Shown: positions 11,893-25,845 of the stretch, piece after piece | Layout of the letters: each line of letters starts with the position of its first letter | Position numbering within the stretch: the stretch's first letter is position 1 | NCBI GenBank assembly: GCA_011800155.1 | Contig: CM022377.1 | Span: forward strand, 1,612,001-1,676,000 | Direction: 5' to 3' | From: Flammulina velutipes | Lineage: Eukaryota > Basidiomycota > Agaricomycetes > Agaricales > Physalacriaceae | DNA length: 64,000 nucleotides | Translations under genes and position numbers: made by a program | Notes under the pieces: generated by a model | The model's database searches: none | What the model saw: only the letters and a program-made list of their open reading frames with translations | Told to the model about the DNA's origin: nothing

Positions 11893-12726
11893 ACATATGC
11901 GCTCAATGTCGCCACCAGGCGAACAAGCTAGTATTGAGCAAATGTAACATACTTCGTTGATAGGACGTGCTCCCGCGTTCTGTCGTGAAATGAACATTAT
12001 ATTGATAACATCGGAGTACATTAGGAGCACATGATAGTTAGTCAAATGTGAAGTACTAGTGGAAAGCGAAGTCGCCATATCAGGATAACGGAACATTCAA
12101 TTGGTCTGAGGTATCACAATAGTCAGAGCGCAATCCTCTTGTTTCGCGAACCCGTTCCATCCAGCTGTTCCGAGATACAAGAGGTCTTTCAAGTGTTTGA
12201 ATTGGTGGTAGGCAACCGTCTAGTCTTCGTCCCAAGCGCTCCAATAGATTGATTGCTTCGCAACCATAGACGGTCAACCAATTTCAATGCTGTTTTTCCC
12301 ACGCACAATTGCAGCTTTTCAAGCGATTCAAGTCAGGCATACCTATCAATTTCAGGTCGCAGATAGAGACAGCGTCAGAGTTGTATATCTTAAGGCAGTA
12401 GCACAAGGGTACGTCACCGTAGTGGAAAAAACCCTATAACTATGTTTTCATGATCAAGCTTTTATGAGTGCAAGAATTCCAAGGACTCGAGTCAAGTGGT
12501 CGCTTCGGTTCAAAGGTTGAACGTTGAATTTACAGCCTGATTCATCTTTTCCAGTGCAGAACACCTCACCTAGTCCAGCGACATGATGGTGAAGCAACGA
12601 TGATGTGGGAACAAGACTAAGTATTACATGCCTTCATTTCTAGTCATTCCGCGTAGCATCAAGCGCAGGATTTAGCCTGAGGCATAAAGTCATCACATTC
12701 TAATCATGGTCAATGCAACTATCTAC
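11893..12726. other. Intergenic between convergent genes, nothing recognised
   Basis: About 830 bp between the GMC gene end and the desaturase A end. Open frames are short and stop-rich. It must contain the two 3' UTRs. Confidence 0.45.
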
Positions 12727-14271
12727 TTAAAACGACTTGAGTTTCCTAAGCTTCATTAGTCCCTCATTCTCCTCATCACTGTCACACGCGGTAGTACTTC
12801 CACCATAAGAATCATTCGACGCGAGCTCCTCGTATCGGGCGATCCTCAGTCTCTGGGATGGAGGAACAGTCTTCGCGATATCCAGAATATGAGGGTGGCC
12901 ACCACGGAGGACGCCCACACGCTTCATTGCCAACAACTAGAACGAGGGTAAGTAAGAGATAGTAAAGGCTTATGGTGGGAAGACGACGAACATTGTGAGC
13001 CGCATTGGAATGGTCATAGACACCGCCAAAGAAAGCGGTGGTAGCGTCCCTGCCGATAAACTTTTTGATGAGGTGCGCGCCACCTGGATGTTCGTCAACA
13101 AAGCCTTGCATGTCGTGGATGAAACCAGCGATGAGGACAAGTGGGCGTTTGGTCGACTGAGCTTGGACTGAAACCAATTAAGTGAGATCCTTGCGAAGGA
13201 AAGGAGAAAACATACAATGCTCGTACTCGACAATAGGAAGGTCAACCTGCGGCCAATGCAAAGACTCCTGTGCTTCACGCATCCTCTTCATCTCCATGGT
13301 GAGTTGGCCCTTTTTGATCTCGTTCTGAGGGAACATCTTGAGATGCGAGGCGAGGCGGAGGGTCTTCATCGTCCATATGAACCATTTCGTCGGATCGTAC
13401 TGGTACCACTTGATGGCGTTGCGGTAGTCAGTTGGGAACTGGTGGTGGAAGTTGTGATACCCTTCGCCGACGGTGACAAACGCAGTGATCATATGGTCCT
13501 TGGGAGTGTGTTTGTCGTCGAAAGGAGTCTCGCCGAGCCAGTGAGCGAGGGAGTTGACGCAGAAGGTGGACTGTGGAAATGTCAGATTCGTAGTATTAGC
13601 AACAAAAAGTTACACACATGATGGACGAAACAGAGCCTGAGAACGCCGGCGTAGACCAGGCCACCCATCGCGTCTCCCCATCCATAATGTGCCACGGCGG
13701 TCGGGAGGATAAAGGTGAGGGTGACGATGAGCGGGAGATACCAGCGGTGCTGCCATCTGACAACCTCACTCTTCCTGAGGTCGCTGACATCAGCGACACC
13801 TGGCTTGCGCCTGGGTTTCACGAGCATCCACCCAATGTGAGAATACCAGAAGCCGCGGTGAGCGTTGTACGGATCGAGGTCGGTGTCGGTATAGCGATGA
13901 TGAGCGCGATGGCCACGGCACCACCACTGGATGGAACCTTGAACAGCAGCGGATCCGGCAATAGCGAGGGTGTACTCCAGTAGCTTCGACGCGTTATACG
14001 AGCGGTGGGACCAGAGGCGATGGTACCCAGCAGTGATGCCCAAACCGGAGAAAAAGTAGTACGCAACACTAAGCGCGAACGTCTCCCAGCGGAGCGAGGT
14101 GTGGAACGCTCCGACGAAGCCAATAATTGGAAGGGAGAAGAGAATTATCGTGTTAAGCCAATTGATTTGGTCCAAGCAGTTGGCCCAGGTAATAGGCGGG
14201 AGGGGCTTCGTGTTCTTGAGAGTGTGATAGACATAGTTGTCGGGGATGTCCACGTCGACTGGAGTCTCCAT
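12727..14271 (-). CDS. OLE1: Acyl-CoA delta-9 desaturase with C-terminal cytochrome b5 domain, copy A
   Basis: Starts METPVDVDIPDNYVYHTLKN. Four hydrophobic segments and the three histidine boxes of membrane desaturases are present: HRLWSH, HRAHH and HNFHH. The C-terminal cytochrome b5 domain has the HPGG heme motif ([14 protein letters not shown]). The enzyme places the first double bond in palmitoyl- and stearoyl-CoA in the ER, and the fused b5 supplies electrons. Introns fall after CFVHH, after VEYEH and before LLAMKRVG. Compared with copy B at 47.7 kb the [14 protein letters not shown] junction has no intron. The C-terminal tail (SYGGSTTACDSDEENEGLMK) differs from copy B. Confidence 0.95.
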
Positions 14272-14307
14272 GGCTGGCTATGGCGGTTATCATCACCATC
14301 GATTGTG

Positions 14308-14315
14308 TTATATAG
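14308..14315 (-). promoter_or_regulatory. TATA box of desaturase A
   Basis: On the minus strand the sequence reads CTATATAA, 37-44 bp upstream of the ATG. Strong match to the TATA consensus; the short distance implies a short 5' UTR. Confidence 0.5.
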
Positions 14316-16737
14316 AGCCTGCGATTTGACGTTGGGGAAGAACTTCAGGGGTGTCGTAAGCCGTGGGCCGTGGCGCGAGCAGCCCAGAGCCGGTAGCCTA
14401 GCGGAAGCCCTCCGAGTTTTGGGGGAGAAGGATACGTAGTCATAGAGCAGTAATCCAGACTGTTACCGAGCACCATGCGGAACTCCAGGTCATGCTCGAA
14501 GGATGCTCACAGTCCGAGTTCAAGTTGTCCTGAGTGCCGAATTCTATTGAATCAAGCCATTCGGCTTTCGGACCGGTGAACCGTATAATCCGCTATTTTG
14601 TCAAACTTATTGTACGCCTTTTGAATCTACTTGCTCTTAGCGAATGAGGGCTAGCACAAAAAAGGACCATCTAGCCGAGAAACGCTGTCTGGGCTCGGGC
14701 TTCAGCGCCCTTCCACCCTGAATAGTGAGGCCGGGGCTAGTCTTTCTGCCGCCACATTCAATTTTGTTTCGCGTTCGACCGCCTTTTAGGATTTGCCTCA
14801 CTGGGATGTGTTCTCTGCGTATACTCTACCAGTCATCTGCTCACCTTGAATTCGAAATCTAGTCATTCATTCTCTCGAGCGAAAGTACTGCGGAGCCGTC
14901 CTGTAACAATTCCTTGAAGAGAACGGTACTTTCAGATAAAGAACTCGCACGCATCTCTCGCGCACATTTACGTCCTGGTTTCTCTAATGAATCAAGTGTC
15001 TAATATGCACAATTGTCGTCTCACCATATACGTGATCTTTGAGAAATACTTCTCAGACGCGGTTATGCAGCAACTGCATTCATATCTTGGTCTTCCGGTC
15101 CTCCTAGTCGACCTCAAGTGCCTTCAATCACCCAGATTAGCTGGTGCAATATAAAGCCACACCAATGCAATTTAGTATTGCCTGTCATCCCTTCCGTTCA
15201 CCTAAAATCACTCAAGATTCAGCAGCCGAATGCGAGTCTTCATTGACGCTCAAACTACAGAGTCGGCCTGATGCTGCACCTGATTCGGCCATACGGCCCA
15301 TACCAATCCGTTCAGCACGTCCCACTAGCATGTCCCTTCTCCTATAAGGATAGATCCAACAGTTCAGAATAACGACGTACATCATCCAACTCCGCCGCTC
15401 CTCCGTTTATTCCCATATTACGATCCGTTTTGGACGACGACTGGCGCTGACCGTACACTCAGAATTCGGCTGGCCGATCACTCCCTCTTCCCCTTGCTAC
15501 GAGCTAGCTCGAGTGCAAATAGTCTGCCGCCTGACCTCGAGCGCTGTAAATCGTAGGGCTGATGGTGACCACTGGCCGTCTACGGACAGGCGAGGGGATC
15601 GTTGATGCGCACGCAAGAAGACAACGATCGCCCTACACGCTGGAGCTGGAGATGAGATTTGCCGCGCCGTGTCGGTCATTCAGCACGTCCTCAACTTGGA
15701 ATAAGGTGCATCTCTAAGATGTATGCATGTGCGCCACTTTGTTCTCCCACCCTACTCCATCATATTTTGATTCTAATATTATGATTCAGCCATCTGCCAC
15801 ATATGCTTGGTGTAGCCCTATGGATGGGTCTTTGCTGCCAGACTTCTGAGTATTCTTTGTGATTTCTCCCAATCATCATTACTTCGTATCATCTCCACTC
15901 TTCTTCTACGCAAGTGATACAGAACGAAGACGAGGTTCGGGGCGGCAGGCAGGACGATCGCAAATATCGGTGTCCCGAGCCCACACCAAAACATCACTCG
16001 TGTACCATCAACACTTCACCAGCGCCGCATAATTCATCACCCCGCACTGGCATCTCTGAAGAACAACCTTGCATCCCGCCAACCCCCGCCCGAGCTTCAC
16101 CGGATTATCGTGTCTCCACTGGTCCATCATCTCATCAACATTTCCACACACACACAGCTGCTGTCACGCTAGTACGTGTAATCGTTTCCAGTCGTTACTT
16201 ACATCATCTACGATAGCAGCAAGTTATCTAAACGGAAATAGGTACTTGGCAGTGCATACGGGAAAGACGGTGCTGTTACCCTAGACGCGTTCAAAACGTC
16301 TTCTGTCTACCTGTTTTCATAGTTACCTGCGCACAGATATGTTCGTCGTCCGAGGTTTACACCGAACAATTAAAAGTGTTCTCATCGTTGCTAACAAGAA
16401 TTCAATGACATTCCAAGTATTGCAACGCTGAAACTGACAGATGGTTCTTGTCGTCTTGAACTGGCACTCGAAATCACGAACTGGCACAAACGGCTCGTTG
16501 AGGCCTAATAACACAACTCGCACAACGTCTACAACTACCGACTACCATCATCCTCCACGCAGCTCTCCTCGCACACCAAATGGCGCGCGCCTGTTTTTCT
16601 CAACATATAATTCCCTGCCATAAATAAACTGTCCAGAGAAGCCTCTTAGACCAAGTGAGGACGTTGAAGATCCTACTATCCCGTTTTGGCGAGGGCTCGT
16701 TGAGGCCATCGAGGTCTACGGGTAACTGGCGAAACGC
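14316..16737. other. Long intergenic region, no gene recognised
   Basis: About 2.4 kb. Frames up to 100 codons (for example 15914-16216) are basic and Ser/Pro/His-rich, and read like non-coding sequence; none can be joined to a recognisable domain. The first part holds the promoter of desaturase A. The last part is the 3' flank of the adenosylhomocysteinase gene. A non-coding RNA cannot be excluded. Confidence 0.4.
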
Positions 16738-18585
<1,848 letters not shown>

Positions 18586-20153
18586 TGGTGAATATGAGGG
18601 ATGGACGTGGGAGGAGGTGAAGGCGATCTGCGCCTATCGAACGTTTTTTAACATTTTCCGTGCACGTGGGATCGTGAGAAAGTTCCGGATATCGGACGCG
18701 ATGTGCCGGTCCACCTCTCCTCATATTCACAACATGGAAGACCAGCCTTGTCATATAGAGGAGCTCGTCCAATTTGCCTGTCACCCTGCTAAATCTCGAG
18801 CAGGTACTCCACTGATTGACTGTTCGCCAGTCATACGTTTCTTCAGAGTGTAAGTAGTGCATCATTCAGCTTGAAGCATAGTTTGACCTGACGTTTGCAA
18901 TGCAGATGCAATGGTCTTCCCGCAGTCGAAATAACGAGACTGGTGAAAATCTCATTAGACGGGAAAGTGGCTGTTCCCCATGACATAGAGTTCGTTTTCC
19001 TTGTACTCTTTTTGGTCATGATACACAATCACTAACTCTCCCCGTTTACACTTACAGTGCCCGCCTTCCACTTGGATGTCCTTATTCCCAAATTGTAAAG
19101 CGTGAAACAAGTCTGGCACCAGAAGGCTTTTGATCTACTTGTGGACCTCTGTGTAAAGCCACGTAACTCCGCGCCACGCGCCATCGCTATTCAATCGCTT
19201 TGCTTCTACAAAGTCTCCGATTGCTTCATTCTGAATGTCTGTTATACTTATTAGCGTCTCCAACTGACGCCAACTCCGTTCTGATCCTTCCCCAGGGCCA
19301 AAACAGTTTCATAGTCCATCATCATCTCAGATTTGATGATCTTCAAAGCCCACCCAGTCTACGGCTACAACAACAGTTAATCGCTGGGCGTCTAACGCGC
19401 GTGGCCTTGCAGGTCCTTCTTCTCCGACTCGACCGCATTTTGGGCGCGATTGATAGCACGAGCCGTTGCCTTTCCGAGCTGATACACTTTCATTTCCTAG
19501 CGACAAGTTTCTATCCCAAAGTTAACCATACCCCAAGTCTAAAGATTTCGTTTCGCCTTCTCAGGGCCATTCGGCGCCTTCGAAAACGTGTCTTCTTCTG
19601 TCGTACGCTTTCAATTGTCCTCTACGGGGATGTCAAAAGCTTGGTGTCTGAACGCCTTGACACCGTTCCTCGAGTGGCGTGGGGTAGTGATCGCCAACAA
19701 ACCAGGTCAGTTCTAGGATGCTGTGTTTCCCACCCGCAAACCAAAGTTACTGATGCATTCTCTGTACCAAAGCCATTACCGATTCATCAATCTTCCCCCA
19801 CTCGCGCGCGTCCACGCCATAGCTCGGTTCGCGGGAATGCATTCGATTCGCTTGATCGGGCCACAGAAATCAATCAGCCATTCCCATTTATAGACCCCGG
19901 TTCATGCGACGGTAGACCACATCATCATAACCGCGTACAGCCCGTAGCAGGTCCATCTATAAGTTGTCAAGTTTGTAAAATTACCTTCACGACCTTCTCC
20001 TTGATCTAGGCAACTCAACGTATCTATTGCCAGGCAGGTAGCCAGATCCTTAAATCAGTGGCAGTCCTCAAGAACACGTCGTCTTGGACTCGATCTACTT
20101 CTTTGTTCTTTACCAGTTGCAGCGAGATCTGCACCGCCAAAACCTTCGCGTCC
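18586..20153. other. Intergenic / long leader region
   Basis: About 1.57 kb between the SAH1 start and the coiled-coil gene start. It contains one uninterrupted 269-codon frame (19200-20009, plus strand) with no recognisable motif and an unnatural composition; I treat it as promoter/leader of the downstream gene. SAH1 promoter elements must lie in the first few hundred bases. Confidence 0.4.
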
Positions 20154-21509
20154 ATGCATAACACACACCCTTACCAATGGGACGACTATTCCACGGAGAA
20201 CGTTCCTATTAAAGTGGAAGCCAAGCAGCCAGAGCTGTCACTACTTTCGCCTCCAACTTCACCGTCTTTACATAACGCGTCACCCGCCATTGCACGTCGC
20301 CGCTCCGCTAGTCCTCGAAGACCTCGTCCATACCCTCCTCTAGTGACGCGCTTTGATAGTCGCTTTCGCGCTCAAGAGGATATCAAAATGCCTTCGTCTT
20401 CATTCAACCAATGGTCCGCGCGCCCCCAAAGATCTCAAAGCCAGGGCACGTCGTCCTCTGAGGGACATGCGTATAGCAGCAGCGGCGGGTACTCACACGC
20501 TTCCGGTGTATGTAACCTGCTTCATACTTGCATTCACATACTCATCCTTCTCGCCTTCTTCTAGTACACAACTGACCTACTGGACAGGCCAGGCTCATCC
20601 AACTCCAGCTTATCTGCAGCTTGGGGTGAACCTCAACACCAACGCTACTCTGGTTCACCGTCCAACGCCCTGGCGGACGCTATCTCCTGGTCGACAACCG
20701 CTCATCAATCCCAAATGAATATGCAAGCGATGGGGTACACTGGTGTAGCCATGCCTCAAATGGACACCTCGTACGATTACCGCAACGCACCTGGCGGCTC
20801 GTCCCCTTCATCGACCTTTACCTCTCCGGCGTACACGGACCCCTTCCGAACCAACGCTGGCATGTACGATTCGCTGTCGTCCACCACCTCCACACCATCC
20901 TCCACGTATAGCTCTTCTCCCCAAGAAGAACTCCGGACCCTTCGGAAAAGAATCGCAGAGCTCGAACGTATCAACGAAAGGGAGCGAGAACGCGTTCGCA
21001 TGTTAGAGGCTGGCGCATCGGGTTCCTCTCGGTCCCCCGCGAGCGGCCGTTCCCCCCTCGCTGGACCTCCGGTGTCAGCGTCCTTCCAAGAATCATGGCG
21101 TCTCCGCACCGAAGCCCGCCAGCGTCAGTTTTGCTCGCTTAACCGTGCCGGGAACGCTCTTTGCGCCTGGCACGATTCTAGGCGGGAGCGGCGCGTTTAT
21201 CCACCTCGAATGGCGCCGGCCGGATATCTCAATTGTGGATGCACGTTTGAGGAAGCGCTGTTTGAGGAGAGTTTGGCGCGGCATGGGGTGGGGAGTTACC
21301 TTCCTGGGGAGAACGTCCGTATGGACCCTGCTTTGCGTAATCCGCTCTTGAAGGTTCTGCAGGAGCGATATGGCTACCAGGATGGGGATTTTGAGAGGGA
21401 TCCGAGGACGGGAGATTGGGTTGCTGGGGAAGGCCATGCGTTTTGGGAACATCAGCTGCAGTCCAACGCCAACCCTCGCCGTGCTAGGACAGAGTCGGAT
21501 CGTCGATAA
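20154..21509 (+). CDS. Conserved hypothetical protein with short coiled coil and conserved C-terminal domain
   Basis: Exons 20154-20507 and 20565-21509 give 432 residues. The N-terminal two thirds are Ser/Pro/Tyr-rich and disordered. A heptad-like segment (EELRTLRKRIAELERINER, about residues 243-261) predicts a short coiled coil. The C-terminal about 130 residues look folded and conserved, with RRERRVYPPRMAPAGYLNCG, CTFEEALFEESLARHGVGSY and RNPLLKVLQERYGYQDGDFE. I believe this C-terminal pattern recurs in uncharacterised basidiomycete proteins but cannot name a family. The upstream in-frame Met at 20058 is less likely because the extra 32 residues look like leader sequence. Confidence 0.7.
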
Positions 21510-22317
21510 GCGACTGGCTTCTCCGTTTCCACACTTCGCTTTCGCTGTCCTTCGTTTATCTTCGCCTTCGTTTGCTTCAATTATCTATCTATCTATGTGT
21601 TGATCCCCCCGGGGAAAGACTGCTTATACATAGCTTGGATCTTGTTTATAATTCGCACTTCTTTTAATCTGTTTGTTATGTATTACCTACTGTACTAGAG
21701 CCGCGTGTAGCCTTACCACCATTGTATACTTACAACTCTCTGTTTGATTCTTCCTCGGGCTGGACCCTCTGCCCCAATTCCTGCGACATGTTTGTCCCCG
21801 TATCATTTGTTGGTTTCTTTCAGTGATTACCGAGAACTCCGCCCGAGCGCCTAACGATGCGATGAGATATTTTGAGCCTTTGAAACTAGGAGATGTTTTT
21901 GGCCTTGTTAATATTCCGCCACGTCTAATAAAATATCTGGATATGTCACAACTTGCCACTAGTTCTTCTCTGGGCCTGTGAACGACGTGGATGGTACAAT
22001 ACGAGTACATCGCAAGACGCGGAGATCACATAGTTTTACGAAAATCCGGATCAACATCACCCTCTCGAGCGGGTTTCATCAAATCAATAAAATGTTGGTG
22101 TGCCGACAATGAACGAAGGTCTGAAACATAATCATCGCCGTGGATCTACAGGCCTTGATTTACAGAGAATATTCCCCTGGACCTTGTTCTTCATCGAGCA
22201 GTCGCCGTGTCAGTGGCGTTTTCGTGTGTGAATCCGCAAGTAGAAATGAATTTGCCCCGTCTACTCATCGGCGACTTGTATGTACAAGGGCGCAGGCCAA
22301 TTGATTCAGCTCGAGCG
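21510..22317. other. Intergenic between convergent genes
   Basis: About 800 bp holding two 3' UTRs. A short (TATC)n run lies near 21580-21598. No gene is seen. Confidence 0.45.
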
Positions 22318-23293
22318 CTACGCGAAGCTCAAGCTGTATTTCCCCCCTTTCTCCAGGGCCTATGGGGAGGTAGATCAGGGAACATTCATGTCTATAAAAA
22401 GAAACAACGTGCCCTTTTGTAAGCTGGACTGTTCAAATCGAAATTTATGAGTGGATAAATGCTCTAGAATTGAGCAAGACGTACCGCTCATGGACCATGT
22501 CGACATATTCTTTGATATTCTTAGTACTACCTTCGGACTTGCCAGCAATGATGCATTCCAGTGGGAAAATCATGTCGAAGTCTGCTGAGGTAGCGTTGAG
22601 ACCGCCAGCGAACCATTTAACTCCACCGAGATGACTCTCAAGCTAAAATAGGTGAGCAATGGACCCTCTTTGGAGTACGCGCCACTTACAATCCTCGTAT
22701 GATTTTTGAGCCTGGGGGTTACGACCTTTTGCGCGAGTTGGCCCGTCACAAAACTAACCAAAGGACGGATCCACCAGGGAGATTGCGGACCCGCAAGGCG
22801 GAAAAAGAGCCCCATTACCAGGATAGGCATCAAGGAGCCTTCAGCATAATGTGAATCTAACCGAGAAGCATTTGAATAATACCACAGAATTGTGTTGACA
22901 GGCGGCTTACAGTACAAGTTTTGGGCGTATTCCACGTCCGAGGAGGTCTTGAAGCGTCCATTCCCGTATTTTTCGATGAGGTACTCTGAAGACGATGCAC
23001 GTAAGTATGGCGAGAAGGGATTTCGAGACGCATACCGATGATCGCCCCACTTTCTGCGAGGGTAATCTCGCCGTCTGTGATAACGGGAGCCTTTCCAATC
23101 GGGTGTATCTGCCTGAGCTCCCTGGGAGCTAGCTGGTTAGCGTCGCGATCATACGACTTGATTTCGTAGGGGCATCCTAGCTCTTCCTATAGAAAAGCGT
23201 TGAGGACAGCACTACGCCACACAGAAGGAAAGCTACCAAGAGCCACAAAATTCTGAGAGAGCGAGAGTTCTCAAGGTGATGAAGGATAAGCAT
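22318..23293 (-). CDS. Glutathione S-transferase, Gtt1-like, copy A
   Basis: Starts MLILHHLENSRSLRILWLL. The thioredoxin-like domain has EELGCPYEIKSYDRD, HPIGKAPVITDGE and the glutathione-binding ESGAI. The helical domain has YYSHYAEGSLMPILVMGLFF and FAGGLNATSADFDMIFPLE. The C-terminus is RPAYKRALEKGGKYSLSFA. This pattern is the fungal Gtt1 class, linked in yeast to the ER and xenobiotic or peroxide detoxification. The last intron (plus 22360-22412) needs a GC donor, GCACGT on the minus strand, to reach the ALEKGG end. Without splicing, the protein would end RARCFFL. A paralog lies at 25.8-26.8 kb in the same orientation. Confidence 0.88.
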
Positions 23294-23417
23294 GGCGGTT
23301 GAAAGACAAGCAGTTGGAGAGGCAGAAAGCCGATGTCCCGGACGCTCCAAGCTATAGCCGAGAACGCCGACGCATACAATGGGGCGTGGGAATTGACGCG
23401 ACTTGCCCTCCGCCTCC
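23294..23417. promoter_or_regulatory. Bidirectional promoter, GST copy A / Kar5-like gene
   Basis: Only 124 bp separate the two divergent start codons, so core promoter elements must be shared or overlapping. No clear TATA is seen. Confidence 0.4.
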
Positions 23418-25606
23418 ATGTTGATTCTCGCATTCGTTGTCTTTTCGCATTTCTACGCGTCTCTTGCATCTCTCTGGCCTCGAGGCCTCGGAAATACTGC
23501 GAAACAGCGAGCAGATCACGTCGGACACGTCGACAACGACATCACAACGTCGGGCGAACTCCAGGGCGTCTTCCAGAATCGTGGTGAGCTTAATTTTGGC
23601 TCTTCTTGGTGCGATAACTCACTAATCCACGTCAGATATGCTACAAGAATACACACGTCGCTCTGACTGCTTTCGACAGGCAGCGGCGACTATCCAGGTC
23701 AGATGCAGCGAGATCGAAATGGACGAAGATGAAAGAGTACACGGTGCGCATTATCACTTACTCATGTTAGCCCGCGCTGACAACCCTTAGCCGCCATCTC
23801 TATGACCCTTTGTGAGCTACGGACTGCCAAACATCTTTCTGCGCCCTTGGAGTGTACAAGCACAAACTCGCGCCTCCATGATCAAGGCGACTGCGTAGAG
23901 TCCGTGCCATTGGTTACCGTTTTATCATTGCTGACCATCTGTTAGGGCGCTCTCGCGTAGTGCGCAGTTCTGGTCAAGCTATTCGGGTTACCTGCGAGAA
24001 GTTCGTACGTTGCACGTCTATCGTTCCCTGTTCCGAAAGCCAACACCATCTAGCACAGCTTTGCTTTGCTTTCAGACGATGGCACGATCTAGGTAATCAT
24101 TAACATCCCCGACGACCCGTACTCACATCTTCAAGACACAGCCAGAGATATCTATCATAACATCACCCACGAAAAAGTCGCATTGCTCCAGTATCTATTG
24201 CAACGAGAACGCGATGCAGAAAACTCCACTCGGTCTTTCAAATCCCATATCCAAGTATGTTCTTCTGCCGCTTCGATCTTTGCGGTTCGGTGACCGTTGT
24301 CAGGATATTAGCGCCATAACGACATCTCTGCATGATTTTATAGCGATCTTTCACACCTTGTCGCAAGATGTGCTAGCCCATTTCGAAACGGAGCGAAAGA
24401 ATGTAAGTTTGCCTTGTTCCACCATTCTTCAAATCAGTGACGCGTCGCCAGACACTCTCGACAACCAATACAGTAATCACTGAGATGCAAGCGCAGCGTG
24501 ATATTGTTCAGAGGGAAACCACAGCCCATGTAGGCCACCCGTTTACCTATTTGTTGCGTATTCGAAATATTTCTTAGGTTGACCTGGCGTTGTCCGAGAT
24601 CATGGCTCGAGTGTGTTTTGTCATGACCGATGTTTCGAGGCTCACTAACAATCGTAGCATACAACGTTCATGGAAACTACATTTTCACGAGCATTTGACA
24701 ACGAACTTGCATCTTTCGATATCAAACAGGAAAAGATATTGGTGAGCTTTTCCTCATCCTGCAGATCGTGTTCACACACTAATGTCTGCTAGAGAGTATC
24801 AAGCGATCATTGGACCGCGTTGGCGCTGGGACTCGGTGATCTGACATCAGTGAGTCTTTTACGTCGCTGTTGATAACTTCTGATCCTCCCGTAGACGATG
24901 CAACAATTAACTAGTACGACTGGCAACGCTCTCAAGACCCTGGAGACTTCGACCATTCGCAATCTGGCTTTGCAAACTAACGCGACGCGCTCTGCGATCC
25001 ATCTGACCGATACTCTGGCTCAGTTGACTGCGGACACTCAAGACAACTTCAGCAAGATTAACCAAACTGTTGCCGAACTACAGCGAACCCTCGAACCGCC
25101 AACGAGCTGGCTCAAGACTGGATTATTCAAACTAATGGAAGTAGCACTTCGAGGTGGAGATACTTGTGCCCTTCGCACAACTCGAGCCTGAAACTCTGTC
25201 TAGTGGAACCCGATTCTCTTCGGTATCTTGATCAAGCCTTTGTTTTCCGACTGTTCTCTTTTCTTTGCTCTGCGTGGTTTCAACTATTACACTCCGCCGG
25301 GTCTGCTCTCATGGTAAGTGATGATGATCTATTTACTCGCCTACCGTATTGACAACTTTGAAGAGTTTCTGCTTCGTCTTATACTCCTGCCGTGGGCTGT
25401 CCTTCAAGTCTTTCCTTGGATCAAGGTAGAATTTCGTATCAGGATCTTCACCAATCGGTTCATGGAAACTATTCAGGTCTAACGATGCGAAGGACCCAAA
25501 TGCTCCATTGGCGCATCCTCGACAACCTTCTCCTACTCTTCAGCATCGACACCGTATGCGCGCCTCTCGCATTCCCGACCGACTGTGCAAGCCTACTTTT
25601 TCATAA
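23418..25606 (+). CDS. KAR5: Kar5/Tht1-like nuclear membrane fusion (karyogamy) protein
   Basis: Many small exons join into one frame beginning with a signal peptide (MLILAFVVFSHFYASLASLW). The Cys-rich part follows: RRSDCFRQAAATIQVRCSEI, AAISMTLCELRTAKHL, LECTS, GDCVEALSRSAQFWSSYSGY, QLCFAFRRWHDLDTARDIY. This Cys spacing and the LSRSxQxWSSYSG motif are those I associate with the Kar5/Tht1/GEX family, which drives outer nuclear membrane fusion during mating. A long helical region follows (NQTVAELQRTLEPPTSW), then two hydrophobic segments (VFRLFSFLCSAWFQLLHSAG and LLRLILLPWAVLQVFPWI). The last intron has branch point CTAAC and acceptor GCGAAG, giving a basic tail ending RLCKPTFS; if retained the protein stops at 25482. 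Exon borders in the middle are approximate. Confidence 0.72.
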
Positions 25607-25845
25607 CTTTGTCGACTAGCTAGAACGGTTTCCATGCTGCCTTGAATGACATTCGATTGAGATTATGTTTGTGTGACCTCGATAAGGCAACTCTACGCTT
25701 ACACTTTGCCTTCATTTTCTGAGTTAGTGTTTACGCAAACAAGCTGTTATCAAACTCTTGTTTCATACCAGTGTTCTTCGCGCTGTCTATATGCTCAAAT
25801 ACACATTGAAAGTACATGGAACACAACACGCCACTTCGTGACAGT

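Noticed and set aside
15914..16623. Ser/Pro/His-rich frames before SAH1 3' end
   Set aside because: Short, no motifs, cannot be joined by splice signals to a recognisable protein.
19200..20009. Uninterrupted 269-codon plus-strand frame
   Set aside because: Composition is Ser/Arg/Leu-rich without motifs, it has no compatible splice joins, and it lies directly in front of a well-supported gene. Treated as leader/promoter.
25415..25482. Kar5-like protein ending at the TAA of 25480-25482
   Set aside because: Needs retention of an intron with a good CTAAC branch point; the spliced form has a basic tail that looks more natural. Kept as an alternative in the entry.
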